Under the pieces are notes generated by a model. It was not told where the DNA came from. It ran no database searches and worked only from the letters and a program-made list of their open reading frames with translations. Positions 9,376-18,976 of a stretch of DNA of 64,000 nucleotides are shown here, in pieces. The number at the start of each line of letters is the position of its first letter. The stretch's first letter is position 1. The stretch is from Desulfovibrio sp. (GTDB lineage Bacteria > Desulfobacterota > Desulfovibrionia > Desulfovibrionales > Desulfovibrionaceae). The stretch is from the NCBI RefSeq assembly GCF_034006445.1, contig NZ_JAVESS010000004.1:1-64000 (forward strand), written 5' to 3'. The translations under genes and the position numbers were made by a program.

Positions 9376-12300
9376 CTACGACTTTACCATCGGTTGGATC
9401 CGGCAGGGGACCACGGCCACATCGCCATCAGCGCAGGCCAGGGACAGCACGCTTTCAAAAAAAGCATCGCCGCGCGTTTCTTGCGGCCAACATGCTTTCA
9501 GTAAAGCACTTTTTCGAAACAACACTTCTGCATATAGGGGGAAAATCTTTCCAGATTTTTTATTGAAGTATTGTAAAAAATCTGCCCCATTAATCTTTAT
9601 AGTATGATTTTCGCAAAGACCTGATACGCCATGCTGCTCCAACAAAGAAGACTTCAGTGTGCAAGCCACGGACGTATCCACAAAGGGCGGCCGCAGCAAA
9701 CGTGGCGTCAGAGGATCGACCCCCTCTGACGGGACGACGAGCCAGATGTATTCACCCCTGGCTTGTGAAAGGGCTGCGGCAAGATAGGTAGTCCCGGCGT
9801 CTTCACTGATACCGCGCGCAGCAGCAAGGTGTTTGTGACAAATCTTTTCCGCCCCCGCGGGAACGAGCACTTCCATCGGGTACGGCGATTGCGCCTGCGC
9901 ACGGCGTATCGTACTCAAAAAATTCTCATTAACGTCAGGCGACAACACAATAACACTGATCTCTACTGCATCACGAAGCTTGATTTGCGCTTGGCGCAAC
10001 ATGTGCGTGCAGGACTCTTTTTGGCAACTGATTGGATTATAAAGCTGCCATTGAAGCAGAGGCGCATGGATGTTTTCTGCTCTCCAAACCTTGCCTTCTT
10101 CTGACTCCAGCAAGACTGGGGGTATAGAGGCATCACAATATATGACGCCTGAACTTATCATCATAATACCTGATGTTTGGTCGTGTGTCAGGGTTTGCGT
10201 AGCAACCACGCTAAGAGCAAAGTTTAGATAGCCGGATGCAGCAAAGAGTTGTTTGATGGTTGAGACGTCTGCGTTGTTCAGGCAGGACAACAACGGGGCC
10301 AACCCCCTGAACGTCCCAGTGGAATGAACGGGTTTGGGCACGAAAACCACAGGGCTGCAGACTGGCGCCACCCTGTTTGCCTGCAACAGACTTTCAAGCC
10401 AGTCTGCCTGATCCCGATTTTCCATATCGCAGATAAAAAGCACATGGGGCAGCCCTGCATCACAAGTAATGGCTTGAGCCGTGGCGTTCAACACAGCAAA
10501 TCCCTGTCGGGCGTCCGGCTCAAGATAAGCCCCTTCAGCCCACTCGTTCCATGCATTGATAGCTATATACTTTTCTCCACCATACGTATCCTGTTCTGCA
10601 AGACCAGACGTTTTTTCCAGCCATGAACTGTACCCTTCAGGAGTGGCGCCAACAAAAAACTTGCCTGTTTCGCTTCTGGCCGAGTTGTCCCAACCGGGCA
10701 TAACACCCCGAAATTTCACAGAGCCGGAAGGGTGCCTTGTCGCGTTTATAAAAAAATCACGTGCTTCGGTATAGCTGTATACAGCTCCCGAATAGTCGAG
10801 CCTGGTGATGGATGAAGCCATGTTATTTGTGGTGATGCCAAACGGAGGAAATTCAATTGTGCCATCAAATCCATAACGTTTTGACTGAGCCGGTGTATTT
10901 TCAAAAGAGAGAACCGAAAAAATAAATATCTCTCCAATACCTTCTAGTCGGCAATATTCGCGCCAACGTTGAAGTGTGGAAGCCACATCCGGCAACAAGC
11001 CCGGCCTGTATATTCCAAGCATTGGCTTGCCCTGAAACCTGATATACCTTCGATCCCGTAATGCCCAAGAAATATCATGAATGAAGTCGAGGTCATCTTT
11101 CGGCGAATGCTGCTGCGCAATAATAACATCCTGACTCCCGCCGTCCCATCGCCTCGTCCATGCTTCATTGGCCCAGCTTAAACAAAAAGGAAAGTCCAAA
11201 TCGCTGTTTTGGCGCAAGTGCTCCAAAGGCGCACGGAGAACCGCCTGGCCAGCAAACCAATAATGATGCAATATAAATCCATATATTCCAGCATGTTTTG
11301 CCAGAAACATCTGCTCTTGCATTGTCTCTTTACGCCGCAGGTCATAAAAACCCAAAGCCCCAGGCAAACAAGGCTGCTGGTGCCCCGCAAATCTTGGTCG
11401 CGCTGCGGCCACATTGCTCCATTCCGTAAATCCCAAACCCCAGGCCGCATCGTTTTCGCCAATGGGGTGAAACTGTGGAAGATACCATGCCAGAAGGCGC
11501 ACACTGTCATTGGGCAAAGCCGCATCACGCAATGCTTCATATTCCCTTGAATAATTACGCAATACTATTTCAGGCTTCTTGTACAATGCCCCTTGCTCTT
11601 TACCTTTTGTGACATAATGCAATAAAGGGTTCTCATTAGTCTCTTTTAACTCTGGATACTGTTTTTGATAAAAAACAACATCAAAATCGGGATTTGGAAG
11701 TCTCCCCTCTGCATACCCATAAGACATATAATGATCAAACGCTGATATCCCTGCTTCTTTTACATCAGGATACAAATCGTAATAGAAATTTTCATCAACT
11801 AACGCGGTTAAGGAAGCAATAAGCTTATCTTCTTTTTTTTGGGGGGGAGATACCAATATTGAAGCACTGGCAATGCTATTATGCGTCTTGCACTGGGAGC
11901 CACTCGCGTATAGCGTCCAGCCTGCTCCCGCAGCCATAAGATTTTCGTTAAAGGGCGCAGGGCGGTCGGCCCATCGAGACGTAAACGCCTTGTCGTCAAG
12001 CCATCTGCCGCATGTGCGCGCCTTTCTGTCATCAAGCTGCATAAATCCCGCAAAGGGCCACCATACGGTGCGCTGCCCTTGTTCGCCAAGTCGCAGGCAG
12101 TAATCCGGCAGAGAAGCATGCGGCAGTGAGGCATCAAGGCCCCCCATGCCAGCAAGCGTTTCAGCACGCGTAAAAAGACACATATCATCCAGGGCGTCCA
12201 CGGTTCTTGCTGATTTAGCCCAGTTGAACCAACCAGGTTCATTGCACAAAAGCCCCTGAAGTACCGGGGCAAGCTTGCCGCTTGCATCCGCGAGATAGCC

Positions 12301-14862
12301 GCCGTGCAGCATGCGCCCATCCCGGCGCAACACCTTGCCCCCCACGGCCCCCACACCGTCCCGCCAGAGGCACGAGACCATTTCTTCAAGCCAGTCTTCA
12401 GTCAGAGGAGCAATACCCCCGGCAAGAAAGCCCAGAACCTGGCCGTATGCCCGCTCTACCCCCGTCATGAGCCGTTCTGGCGGTGACAGCTCCGCAGCAT
12501 AGGGCAGCAGCCGGACATTTTTATGAAGAGCGGCAAACCGCCGTACCGCTGCAATATGCCCTTTGGACACAGCCTCGCTGCACAGCAGGAGTATTTCGTA
12601 TTTCGTGTATGCGGTTTTTGCCGTCAAAGCAGGCAAACACTCTTTCAGCAGAGAAAAATTATCTCCCACATCACAGAGCAGGCTCACCAGGGGGCGTTTT
12701 TCGGGCAGTGGAAATTTCACGCGCAAAAATTGCGAATTGGGCAATATGCACGACTCGGCGCCAGGAGAAAATGCGTCCAGATGCTCTTGAACCGCCCTGC
12801 GTGCGCTGTCCACAACTTCGCTCTTTGCCCCTATATCCAGCGCAGTGCTGCCCGCGTGCGCGCGCCAGTGGTAAAGCACGCGCGGAATGTGCACAAGATT
12901 CTTGGCATCCGCCCCTGCAGTGTAGCGCAGCAGCATGTCAAAATCTTGCGCGCCTCGGAACCCCTCACGAAAGCCGCCGATCTTTCGCAGATTGTCCGTA
13001 CGATATACTCCAAGATGATTGACAAAATTCTGACTGCACAGCAGTTCCCAATCCCACTTGCCATTCTTGAAATAAGGATAAAAGATCAAGCCCTCATCAT
13101 GAACCTTGTCTTCATCGGAATAGAACAGCAGGCCGTCTGGATGCTTTGCAATGGTTTCTGCCACCATGAGCAGTGCTTCGGGAGTAAGCAGGTCATCCTG
13201 GTCCATCAATACCGCATACGGATAACGCGCCATTTCTAGCGCCGTATTGGTTGCGGCGGCGATGTGTCCGTTTTTCTCCCGCCAGGCGACGCGTATCCTG
13301 GAATCCTTCTTGGCATAGCGGGTAAGAATGGCCTTAATGACAGGATTGGTGGAAGCATCGTCAGCAACGCACAGTTCCCAATGCGGATAGTCCTGCGCAA
13401 TAAGGGACTCAAGGGCTGCGACGAGATGCTCCAGTTCCGGATTATACACCGGCATCAGCACAGAAAAGCATATGTCGTCGCGACTGGAGACTGCCCGCGC
13501 AGACTCCATCGTGCGTCGAGGAAGATCAATATTGTGCCGCCACAAGGTGTAGGCCCAGTCTGCATGAGGAGGAAGGGTCATCTGGCTGGCTATCTTCCAG
13601 AAGCCTTCAAGAAAGGGGTAATATTCTTCCGTCTTAAAACGCTCCGTTCCGGCAAGCCATGCCACATATTGCTCTGCCAGTTCACCAAGGCCTATCCTGG
13701 CGCACCACATGCGCGCAGCCTCTGCCGATGACAGATATTCTTCAAAAGGTTTGCAAAAAGACGTCAAAAGGCCAAGCGCACTTGAAACGGCTTTTTGATC
13801 TCGTGCCGCGCATGCGCCATTATAGAGATTGATGGCTCCGTCAAGAGAGGGATACAGCTTGAACCTGGCAAGTTCCAGCCCACTCAAACCAGCCTTTTTT
13901 TCATTGCTTGCGGCCAGAAGGCGCCACCCGTTCTCCCAAAAGGGATGGCGAACGAGAAGAGCAATCAGTTCCTCGTGCGAAGACCTGGCGGCTAGTTGAT
14001 CCAAATACGCGCATTTTTCAGCCGGCAGGGAAGCCTGCAACGTTTGCCAACTCCCCAACCGCAAAAGCATGCCGTCGTTCTTTAAGTGCAGATGCCAATC
14101 TGGAACCAACGAAGACAGCCTGTGTGCTGCGAAATACTGGGCGTTCTCCTCTTCATACTGATGCCTGCCAGGCGTCTGGCTTGTGTGATGAATGACCCTG
14201 GCCTCGGGGTTGACAGTCAAGCGATAGCCTTTGCTTGAAAGTCGGACACAGATATCCACATCTTCAAATCCGTTGACGAAATTCTCGTCAAACATGCCTG
14301 TTTCCATAAAGAGCGCCCGGCGCATCACCATGCAGGCAGCGGTAATGATCTGGAAAAAACGACGTTTTTTTGCCAGCGCACAATCCACCGAAATGCCCTC
14401 GTAAAGGTGCCCAACCTTCATGAGTGGAGAAACAAACACCCCCAAATGCTGCACAGTAAAGCCGAAGGGTTCAGATTCAGGATACAGCAGAAGGGGGCCG
14501 GTGGCGGCAAGGTCAGGCCATGTCGAAAAATCGGCGATAAGCGGCTGATACCAACCAGAAAGGGGAACTGTGTCATTATTGAGAAAAATGAGAAATTCTC
14601 CCACAGCCATCTGCGCACCGAGGTTGGAGGCGGGACCGAAATTACGGTTCGTAGGGCAGCGGTGATAGCGAAAAAATTTGCCGAAAAGTCGTTCGCCCAA
14701 AATGGGGCATGCTTCGGGCGTTTCATCTGAAGAAGCATTGTCGACAACAATAACTTCAATGGCCTTGCCCTCTGTGGTGGCAGCCAAAGCCTTGAGGCAG
14801 GCGCGCGTCAATTCCCACTGATTGAAAACAGGAATAATAACAGAAGATTCAATCTCAGACAT
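9376..14862 (-). CDS. giant multidomain glycosyltransferase with WbsX/GH99-like domain
   Basis: An 1828-residue surface-glycan protein. In order: a GT2 domain (about 5-245, SVIIPVFNQWELTRACL, FLNNDT); a mixed helical region; a second GT2 domain (about 466-700, FSVLMPVYNPELEHL, with the D-x-D-like MDQDDLL near 552); a degenerate third GT2-like domain (about 720-950); and a YPDV-HY-G repeat linker (about 1027-1100). A WbsX/GH99-like domain follows (about 1125-1450, YLPQFHP, GFTEWSNV, SWANEAWTRRWDGG, NAWNEWAEG), then a C-terminal GT-like remnant (about 1633-1828). GGAGG precedes the ATG at 14862 by 4 bases. Probably cytosolic or membrane-associated O-antigen or capsule assembly; the sugar specificity cannot be read from the sequence. 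Confidence 0.85.
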   Translation of the reverse strand: MSEIESSVIIPVFNQWELTRACLKALAATTEGKAIEVIVVDNASSDETPEACPILGERLFGKFFRYHRCPTNRNFGPASNLGAQMAVGEFLIFLNNDTVPLSGWYQPLIADFSTWPDLAATGPLLLYPESEPFGFTVQHLGVFVSPLMKVGHLYEGISVDCALAKKRRFFQIITAACMVMRRALFMETGMFDENFVNGFEDVDICVRLSSKGYRLTVNPEARVIHHTSQTPGRHQYEEENAQYFAAHRLSSLVPDWHLHLKNDGMLLRLGSWQTLQASLPAEKCAYLDQLAARSSHEELIALLVRHPFWENGWRLLAASNEKKAGLSGLELARFKLYPSLDGAINLYNGACAARDQKAVSSALGLLTSFCKPFEEYLSSAEAARMWCARIGLGELAEQYVAWLAGTERFKTEEYYPFLEGFWKIASQMTLPPHADWAYTLWRHNIDLPRRTMESARAVSSRDDICFSVLMPVYNPELEHLVAALESLIAQDYPHWELCVADDASTNPVIKAILTRYAKKDSRIRVAWREKNGHIAAATNTALEMARYPYAVLMDQDDLLTPEALLMVAETIAKHPDGLLFYSDEDKVHDEGLIFYPYFKNGKWDWELLCSQNFVNHLGVYRTDNLRKIGGFREGFRGAQDFDMLLRYTAGADAKNLVHIPRVLYHWRAHAGSTALDIGAKSEVVDSARRAVQEHLDAFSPGAESCILPNSQFLRVKFPLPEKRPLVSLLCDVGDNFSLLKECLPALTAKTAYTKYEILLLCSEAVSKGHIAAVRRFAALHKNVRLLPYAAELSPPERLMTGVERAYGQVLGFLAGGIAPLTEDWLEEMVSCLWRDGVGAVGGKVLRRDGRMLHGGYLADASGKLAPVLQGLLCNEPGWFNWAKSARTVDALDDMCLFTRAETLAGMGGLDASLPHASLPDYCLRLGEQGQRTVWWPFAGFMQLDDRKARTCGRWLDDKAFTSRWADRPAPFNENLMAAGAGWTLYASGSQCKTHNSIASASILVSPPQKKEDKLIASLTALVDENFYYDLYPDVKEAGISAFDHYMSYGYAEGRLPNPDFDVVFYQKQYPELKETNENPLLHYVTKGKEQGALYKKPEIVLRNYSREYEALRDAALPNDSVRLLAWYLPQFHPIGENDAAWGLGFTEWSNVAAARPRFAGHQQPCLPGALGFYDLRRKETMQEQMFLAKHAGIYGFILHHYWFAGQAVLRAPLEHLRQNSDLDFPFCLSWANEAWTRRWDGGSQDVIIAQQHSPKDDLDFIHDISWALRDRRYIRFQGKPMLGIYRPGLLPDVASTLQRWREYCRLEGIGEIFIFSVLSFENTPAQSKRYGFDGTIEFPPFGITTNNMASSITRLDYSGAVYSYTEARDFFINATRHPSGSVKFRGVMPGWDNSARSETGKFFVGATPEGYSSWLEKTSGLAEQDTYGGEKYIAINAWNEWAEGAYLEPDARQGFAVLNATAQAITCDAGLPHVLFICDMENRDQADWLESLLQANRVAPVCSPVVFVPKPVHSTGTFRGLAPLLSCLNNADVSTIKQLFAASGYLNFALSVVATQTLTHDQTSGIMMISSGVIYCDASIPPVLLESEEGKVWRAENIHAPLLQWQLYNPISCQKESCTHMLRQAQIKLRDAVEISVIVLSPDVNENFLSTIRRAQAQSPYPMEVLVPAGAEKICHKHLAAARGISEDAGTTYLAAALSQARGEYIWLVVPSEGVDPLTPRLLRPPFVDTSVACTLKSSLLEQHGVSGLCENHTIKINGADFLQYFNKKSGKIFPLYAEVLFRKSALLKACWPQETRGDAFFESVLSLACADGDVAVVPCRIQPMVKS

Positions 14863-15206
14863 CCAGCCTCCAGAGGATTCGTGAGTGGATAAAGCTACAC
14901 CCGCAAGCAGGCGAGCTCTCATAGGAGCAATACTGCGCGCCTATGTATATTGCATACTCCATCATCAGAAGTCCACATGGGGATATGCGTCCATTGCTGA
15001 TCTCATGCTCTAATGAACTCGCAAAAGTTGCGGCGGCCTCCCACCGGGGACGCCGCCGCAACGCATGGAACAAACATGCAAAAAACTCACCCGCCGCCAT
15101 CGGCCATCCGCACCAGCAAAACTACTTTCGCGCCATAATATTTTCATTTCCAGAGGAACGGAAACAATTGCGACGACGGGTAACTGCTTTGCCGTGCTGG
15201 CCCGCC
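14863..15206. other. 344-bp gene-free gap
   Basis: No gene. It contains the minus-strand hairpin terminator at 15027-15062 and the upstream region of the large glycosyltransferase. I see no clear -35/-10 pair. Confidence 0.5.
15027..15062 (-). terminator. Rho-independent terminator of the OsmC-family gene
   Basis: Read on the minus strand, GTTGCGGCGGC and GCCGCCGCAAC form a perfect 11-bp stem followed by TTTTGC. It lies about 145 bp after the OsmC-family stop codon. Confidence 0.6.
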
Positions 15207-15617
15207 CTAATCCTGCCAGATAAAGGTAAAGACCTGCTCCACGTCAGGGTGCAGCGTCAGGCGCATGGCGCAGGGCGCGGTGCAGCGCTCAATGATGGTC
15301 TTTTCCTTGGCGGAGTACGCGCGCGGCGGCATCTTAAAAATAATCTCAATCTTGCCGATGCGGCGGGGGTTGGCACTCATGGTCTTGGTGATCTCCAGTT
15401 CCGTACCGGTCACATCCACCCCGTGGGCTTTGCCGTAAACGCCTATAACGCTAATGGCGCAGGCTCCGAGAGCCGTAGCGCAAAGGTCGGTAGGCGAAAA
15501 GGACTCACCCTTGCCACCGTTATCGACTGGGGGCTCGGTAATAATCTTGGTTCCGCTCTGGTTATGCACGCATTCCACACGCAGGTCGCCAAGATATCTG
15601 GCGCTGATAGTAGACAT
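15207..15617 (-). CDS. OsmC family protein
   Basis: A 136-residue OsmC/Ohr-type protein, a family of thiol-dependent hydroperoxide reductases in the cytosol. The family signatures are SFSPTDLCATALGACAISV (about residues 40-58) with the first conserved cysteine, and ERCTAPCAMRLTL (about 107-119) with the second. The substrate of this branch is often unknown, so I do not assign the osmC or ohr symbol. The protein may help this presumed anaerobe tolerate oxidants. It is followed by a strong terminator and preceded by a D-type repeat and mntP. Confidence 0.88.
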   Translation of the reverse strand: MSTISARYLGDLRVECVHNQSGTKIITEPPVDNGGKGESFSPTDLCATALGACAISVIGVYGKAHGVDVTGTELEITKTMSANPRRIGKIEIIFKMPPRAYSAKEKTIIERCTAPCAMRLTLHPDVEQVFTFIWQD

Positions 15618-15712
15618 GAGAACTCCTTTTTCCGCACGGCCTGGCGGCCGACATGGCGCGTCTGTAAGCGCGGCGGGCAGGTTTGGTTAAGGTTATGGAA
15701 ACGTTGATTAAA

Positions 15713-15848
15713 AAACCTCCTGAAAACGCTCAGCTATTTCGTTTGGCAAGGCGCGATCTTTTTTTTGAAGCAGGAATGGACTCTGCCGTCCTCGACTGTT
15801 TCAAAAAAAGTGAAGCAACGCAGCCAAACGGAATAAATCCGCGTTTCC
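15713..15848 (-). repeat. dispersed repeat family D, copy 1, directly after the mntP stop
   Basis: In the minus direction the repeat begins immediately after the mntP TAA with GGAAACGC-GATTTATT. It continues through CGTTTGG, TTTTTTTGAAACAGTCGAGGACG and GAAGCAGGA to CTCCTG. About 135 bp match, at roughly 85 percent by eye, the sequence after mgtA at 22156-22285, where the orientation is reversed to follow the plus-strand gene. Internal complementarity (TTTTTTTGAAAC...TTTCAAAAAAA type) suggests an RNA hairpin. Confidence 0.7.
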
Positions 15849-16430
15849 TTAAAAAACCTGATGCTCTCGCAAGATGTTGCAGGCAATGGCAAGCAGCGTC
15901 AAGCCTCCCGCCAGTTCCGCCCACCCATTGAGCGCGCAGAGATTGGCCAGCGTTTTGCCAATACGCAACCCGCCAGCCGTAATACACGCGCAAATAATCC
16001 CTATGACCGCGGCCTCGCCCCAGATGGGCGTTCCAAGAATGGCCAGCGACAATCCCACTGCCAGGGCGTCGATGCTGGTGGCAACGCTCAGCACCAAAAG
16101 ATTGCTGCCCGCTGTGGGGTCCACGGAAGGACAGGCGCAGGATTCCCTGTGCCTGAGCGCACGCAGCCCCGACAGGGCCATCTTGCCGCCTATCCAGGCC
16201 AGCAGGACAAAAGCTATCCAATGGTCCCAGGCTTCCATATACTCGCGTACGGACACTCCGAGGTACCAGCCGATGACGGGCATGGCGAACTGAAAAAAGC
16301 CAAAAGCGGCTGAAAGGCGCACATAGTGGCGCGGGCTGGGCTTTTGCAGGGCGCAGCCCGAAACTACGGCAACGGCAAAAGCGTCCATGGACAGGGCAAT
16401 TGCAAGCAGAAATACGGCGAAAAAGGTCAT
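15849..16430 (-). CDS. mntP: manganese efflux pump MntP
   Basis: MntP exports Mn2+ across the inner membrane. The 193-residue protein has six predicted membrane helices in two repeats. The two conserved acidic signature segments are ALSMDAFAVAVVSG (about residues 11-24) and ATSIDALAVGLSL (about 113-125), the latter carrying the family aspartate. Upstream, between mntP and the divergent gene at 16692, lies a nested dyad (16530-16563) that could be an operator. I looked for the yybP-ykoY manganese riboswitch in the leader and did not recognise it. Confidence 0.93.
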   Translation of the reverse strand: MTFFAVFLLAIALSMDAFAVAVVSGCALQKPSPRHYVRLSAAFGFFQFAMPVIGWYLGVSVREYMEAWDHWIAFVLLAWIGGKMALSGLRALRHRESCACPSVDPTAGSNLLVLSVATSIDALAVGLSLAILGTPIWGEAAVIGIICACITAGGLRIGKTLANLCALNGWAELAGGLTLLAIACNILREHQVF

Positions 16431-16529
16431 GGATCGCGTCTCGTTCGTGGCAGGCCACGGATCTGGTTTATGGTTTGTCGGGCTCAGGACTATAGATCAT
16501 GCCCTGCCGACGGACAAGCATGCCTGTGC

Positions 16530-16563
16530 TGTGATACAAAGTCAGAATGACTGAAGTGTCACA
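16530..16563. promoter_or_regulatory. nested inverted repeat in the mntP / 16692 divergent region
   Basis: AGTCA-GAA-TGACT (16540-16552) is a perfect dyad. It is flanked by TGTGATAC (16530-16537) and GTGTCACA (16556-16563), which are inverse complements but for one position. The two-layer symmetry suggests a regulator site. Its owner is unknown. Confidence 0.35.
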
Positions 16564-16691
16564 CTGCCGATAAAATTCCGCAAAAACCTGCCGGGCAATG
16601 ACGCATTGCGTGGCGCCGCCCGCTTTTTTTTTCATGCCGCCAGCCCAAACTGGCATCTTGCTACAGCGGGCGTCACGGGCTACAAGACGGC

Positions 16692-17771
16692 ATGCAAAAC
16701 ATACCTGAAGGGCTTTTTTACTGGCAATGGGCCTCCAACATACTGAATCTCGGCATGAGCGCCGCCGCGGCCCTGCCGATCATCATGGCCCTTACCCTGC
16801 TGGCCGCAAGACGCGGCAACGCCCGCCTCTGCATTTTGGGAACACAAGGCCTCACACGACTGACACTTGGGCTCGGCCTGCTCGGCCCGCTGCTGACCGC
16901 CGCCGACCTGGCTGCCACGCTCATAAGCCTCGGCGGCTCGGCCAGCCTTCTGAACAGCCTTTCCCTGTGGGACGATGCGGTGCTGCCGTACACCACCACG
17001 GTGCTGGCCTGGATTGGCGGCCTGTGCTGCCTGTGGATTGTGGCCTATATGGACGGGCGCTCTCCCCTTGTTGCGGGACTGCCTGACCAGGAAGAGCCTG
17101 GCCCAAAAGGGCCTGGCAAAGACGGGGCTGGCAAAAGCGCCACTGCCTCCAAAGGCCGATCAGCCCGCAAGGTGCGCCGCGCCCCGGCCCCTGTGGAAGG
17201 TTCCGGCACGAGCGACCAACTGGCGAGCGAAGCCATGCGCGGCAGGCTGTGCCTGTACCTGATGGCCGCTGTCTGCTTTTTTGGCGCGCAGCTTCTGCCC
17301 AACTGGTCTTTTTCCGGGCCGCCGCAGGGTATGGAATGGGGGCGCATGGTTACTGCCGTGCTTGGCACGGCCACGCACAACTACTTCACCTGCTTTGCCC
17401 CTGCGGGCGCTTTTGCCCTGCTGGCCCTGTTTTTCCTGCACCGCAAGGGCGCGCCTTTTCCCGCAGTTGCCGACCTTGAAAAGGCCGCCCGCTGGTGCGC
17501 CCTGTGGGCCATGATAGGATATATCCCCCGCTGCATTGACAGATGGGGCATGTTCATCGGACTGTCGTTCAGCGGCCAGAGTATGCCCGACTGGCTCATG
17601 CCGCAGATTGCCGGCCTCGTGCCCATGACGCTGGCTGTGGCCTGCTGGGCCATACTGTTTACCGTGCGCTTTCGTCTGCGAGTGTTGTGGCTCAACTGGC
17701 TGGCCCTGGCGCTGCTGGTTGTGCGCCAGAGCCTGCCCTTCATCCTGTACCTGCTGCGAAGCGCGTCCTGA
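16692..17771 (+). CDS. conserved-looking polytopic membrane protein, function unknown
   Basis: A 359-residue protein that I do not recognise. It has about eight hydrophobic segments: roughly three or four before residue 120, then a charged Lys/Pro/Gly-rich cytoplasmic-type loop (about 128-180), then four or five more. The second half begins LYLMAAVCFFGAQLLPNWSF and includes a His-containing segment GTATHNYFTCFAPAGAFALL. Codon use and GC are like the neighbours. It is followed after 59 bp by a secreted protein on the same strand, so the two may form an operon. No transporter or respiratory signature is clear enough to name a role. Confidence 0.65.
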   Translation: MQNIPEGLFYWQWASNILNLGMSAAAALPIIMALTLLAARRGNARLCILGTQGLTRLTLGLGLLGPLLTAADLAATLISLGGSASLLNSLSLWDDAVLPYTTTVLAWIGGLCCLWIVAYMDGRSPLVAGLPDQEEPGPKGPGKDGAGKSATASKGRSARKVRRAPAPVEGSGTSDQLASEAMRGRLCLYLMAAVCFFGAQLLPNWSFSGPPQGMEWGRMVTAVLGTATHNYFTCFAPAGAFALLALFFLHRKGAPFPAVADLEKAARWCALWAMIGYIPRCIDRWGMFIGLSFSGQSMPDWLMPQIAGLVPMTLAVACWAILFTVRFRLRVLWLNWLALALLVVRQSLPFILYLLRSAS

Positions 17772-17830
17772 TCCAGACATTCCGCGCGGCCGGAGCGTGC
17801 CGCCCAAATTCATCATACAGCGAGGTTCGC

Positions 17831-18370
17831 ATGCGCATCCCCGGTTTTTTCCCCCCTCTTCTGGCCTGCGTGCTGGTTTTGGGTTCTGGCGTCCTTGCCG
17901 CACACGCGGCTTCTGACGCGCCGTCGGCAGCAACCAGAGACTTTGCCCGCTTCAGCGCCAGACTGCCCGAGGGATGGGATGGCGAAGAACGCACCGGCTT
18001 TCGTTCCGGCAACGATGACGAGTGCATGCTGGTGCTCGGCCTCAAGGACACGGCGGGCGACAACTACAAGGCTCTGGTGAGCGTTTTTGTTCTGCCCAAC
18101 GAAAAAAACGGCACAAGCCAAAGCATAGCCGAAGACTTGCGCCAGTTTCAGGCCGAAGCCACCGAAGCGCAACAGGACGGCCACTACTGGTCATTCAGCG
18201 GCGAACCTCGCAGCCAGGCATTCAAGGCTCCTGCCCTGACCAGGGTTCACGCCACGCCTGACATGGTGCTCATTGCACTTATTCAGGACCCGGAAAACCA
18301 GGGAGCCCTGGCCGTTTTCGACAGCCTGAAAGGACTGACGCCGCAAACCCGCGACTTGCTCGGCCAGTAG
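17831..18370 (+). CDS. secreted protein of unknown function
   Basis: A 179-residue protein with a good Sec signal peptide (FFPPLLACVLVLGSGVLAAHA, cleavage near AHA-AS at about residue 27). The mature domain contains ARLPEGWDGEERTGF and LVLGLKDTAGDNYKALVSVFV, in the style of small periplasmic domains that start with a sentence like 'the profile of a weakly bound ligand-binding fold', but I recognise no family. GAGG precedes the ATG by 5 bases. It follows the membrane protein at 16692-17771 and may act with it at the periplasmic face. Confidence 0.7.
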   Translation: MRIPGFFPPLLACVLVLGSGVLAAHAASDAPSAATRDFARFSARLPEGWDGEERTGFRSGNDDECMLVLGLKDTAGDNYKALVSVFVLPNEKNGTSQSIAEDLRQFQAEATEAQQDGHYWSFSGEPRSQAFKAPALTRVHATPDMVLIALIQDPENQGALAVFDSLKGLTPQTRDLLGQ

Positions 18371-18385
18371 GCGCTCAAAGGCCGG

Positions 18386-18422
18386 AGGAGCCGCCTGCAC
18401 GGGTTTTGTGCGTGCGGCTCCT
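18386..18422 (+). terminator. hairpin after the secreted-protein gene
   Basis: AGGAGCCGC and GCGGCTCCT form a 9-bp stem, with inner CAC/GTG pairs, 16 bp after the stop at 18370. Only a short TT run follows, so termination may be weak. Confidence 0.45.
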
Positions 18423-18614
18423 TGCCCCTGCCGCCCTCTACGCAATCCGCGCGCCTCGGGAGCAATGTAACTGTTACATGGCTCCTGTCGTGCGCTGACG
18501 GCTGGGTGGGCAGACATCGCTACGAAGGCGCGAGCACAGGTTCTCTGCGCAATCAAACGCCGTAGTGAGCGTGTCGTAACCGTTGAGGAAGTACATTCTC
18601 AACGGTACTCTGCT

Positions 18615-18750
18615 CTAGAGCAGATCAACTTTGAAATGCTTCACATTTCAAAGTTTTCATTCAGCAGAAAAATGCGATTTGCGGCTGAATCCACGCCACG
18701 TTGCAGCGTTAGAGCATTTACACTTTTTCAAAGCTAAAAAAGCTCTAGGG
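18615..18750. repeat. dispersed structured repeat family R1, copy 1 (degenerate)
   Basis: It begins CTTTGAAATG-cttca-CATTTCAAAG, continues with ATTCAGCAG...CGGCTGAAT and CCACGCCACGTTG, and ends AGAGCATTTACACTTTTTC. Compared with the copies at 31955 and 35308 it lacks the third hairpin, and the last stem has lost its 3' arm. The surrounding 18423-18976 has no other feature that I can support; a TTGACT (18777 region) may belong to the mgtA leader promoter. Confidence 0.75.
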
Positions 18751-18976
18751 CAGGACATAAAGATTCCCGGCCACGCTTGACTCTTCAGGCAAAATTACCT
18801 AGAGGTTTTGTGTCATACGGCCCCTTTAACCCTTAACCTCAAACCAAGACCCGTTATGGACAGTATACCCGGTAGTAGTCAAACTTGTGCGATCAGTTTG
18901 CCTGAAATAGCACGCTACGGCCTGTAACGGTTCCTTCCCGCTCGCCGCAGCCTGTTTCGGGCATCGGAGGCGAGCC

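Noticed and set aside
16431-16691. yybP-ykoY manganese riboswitch before mntP
   Set aside because: The conserved loop sequences are not recognisable; a protein operator looks more likely.
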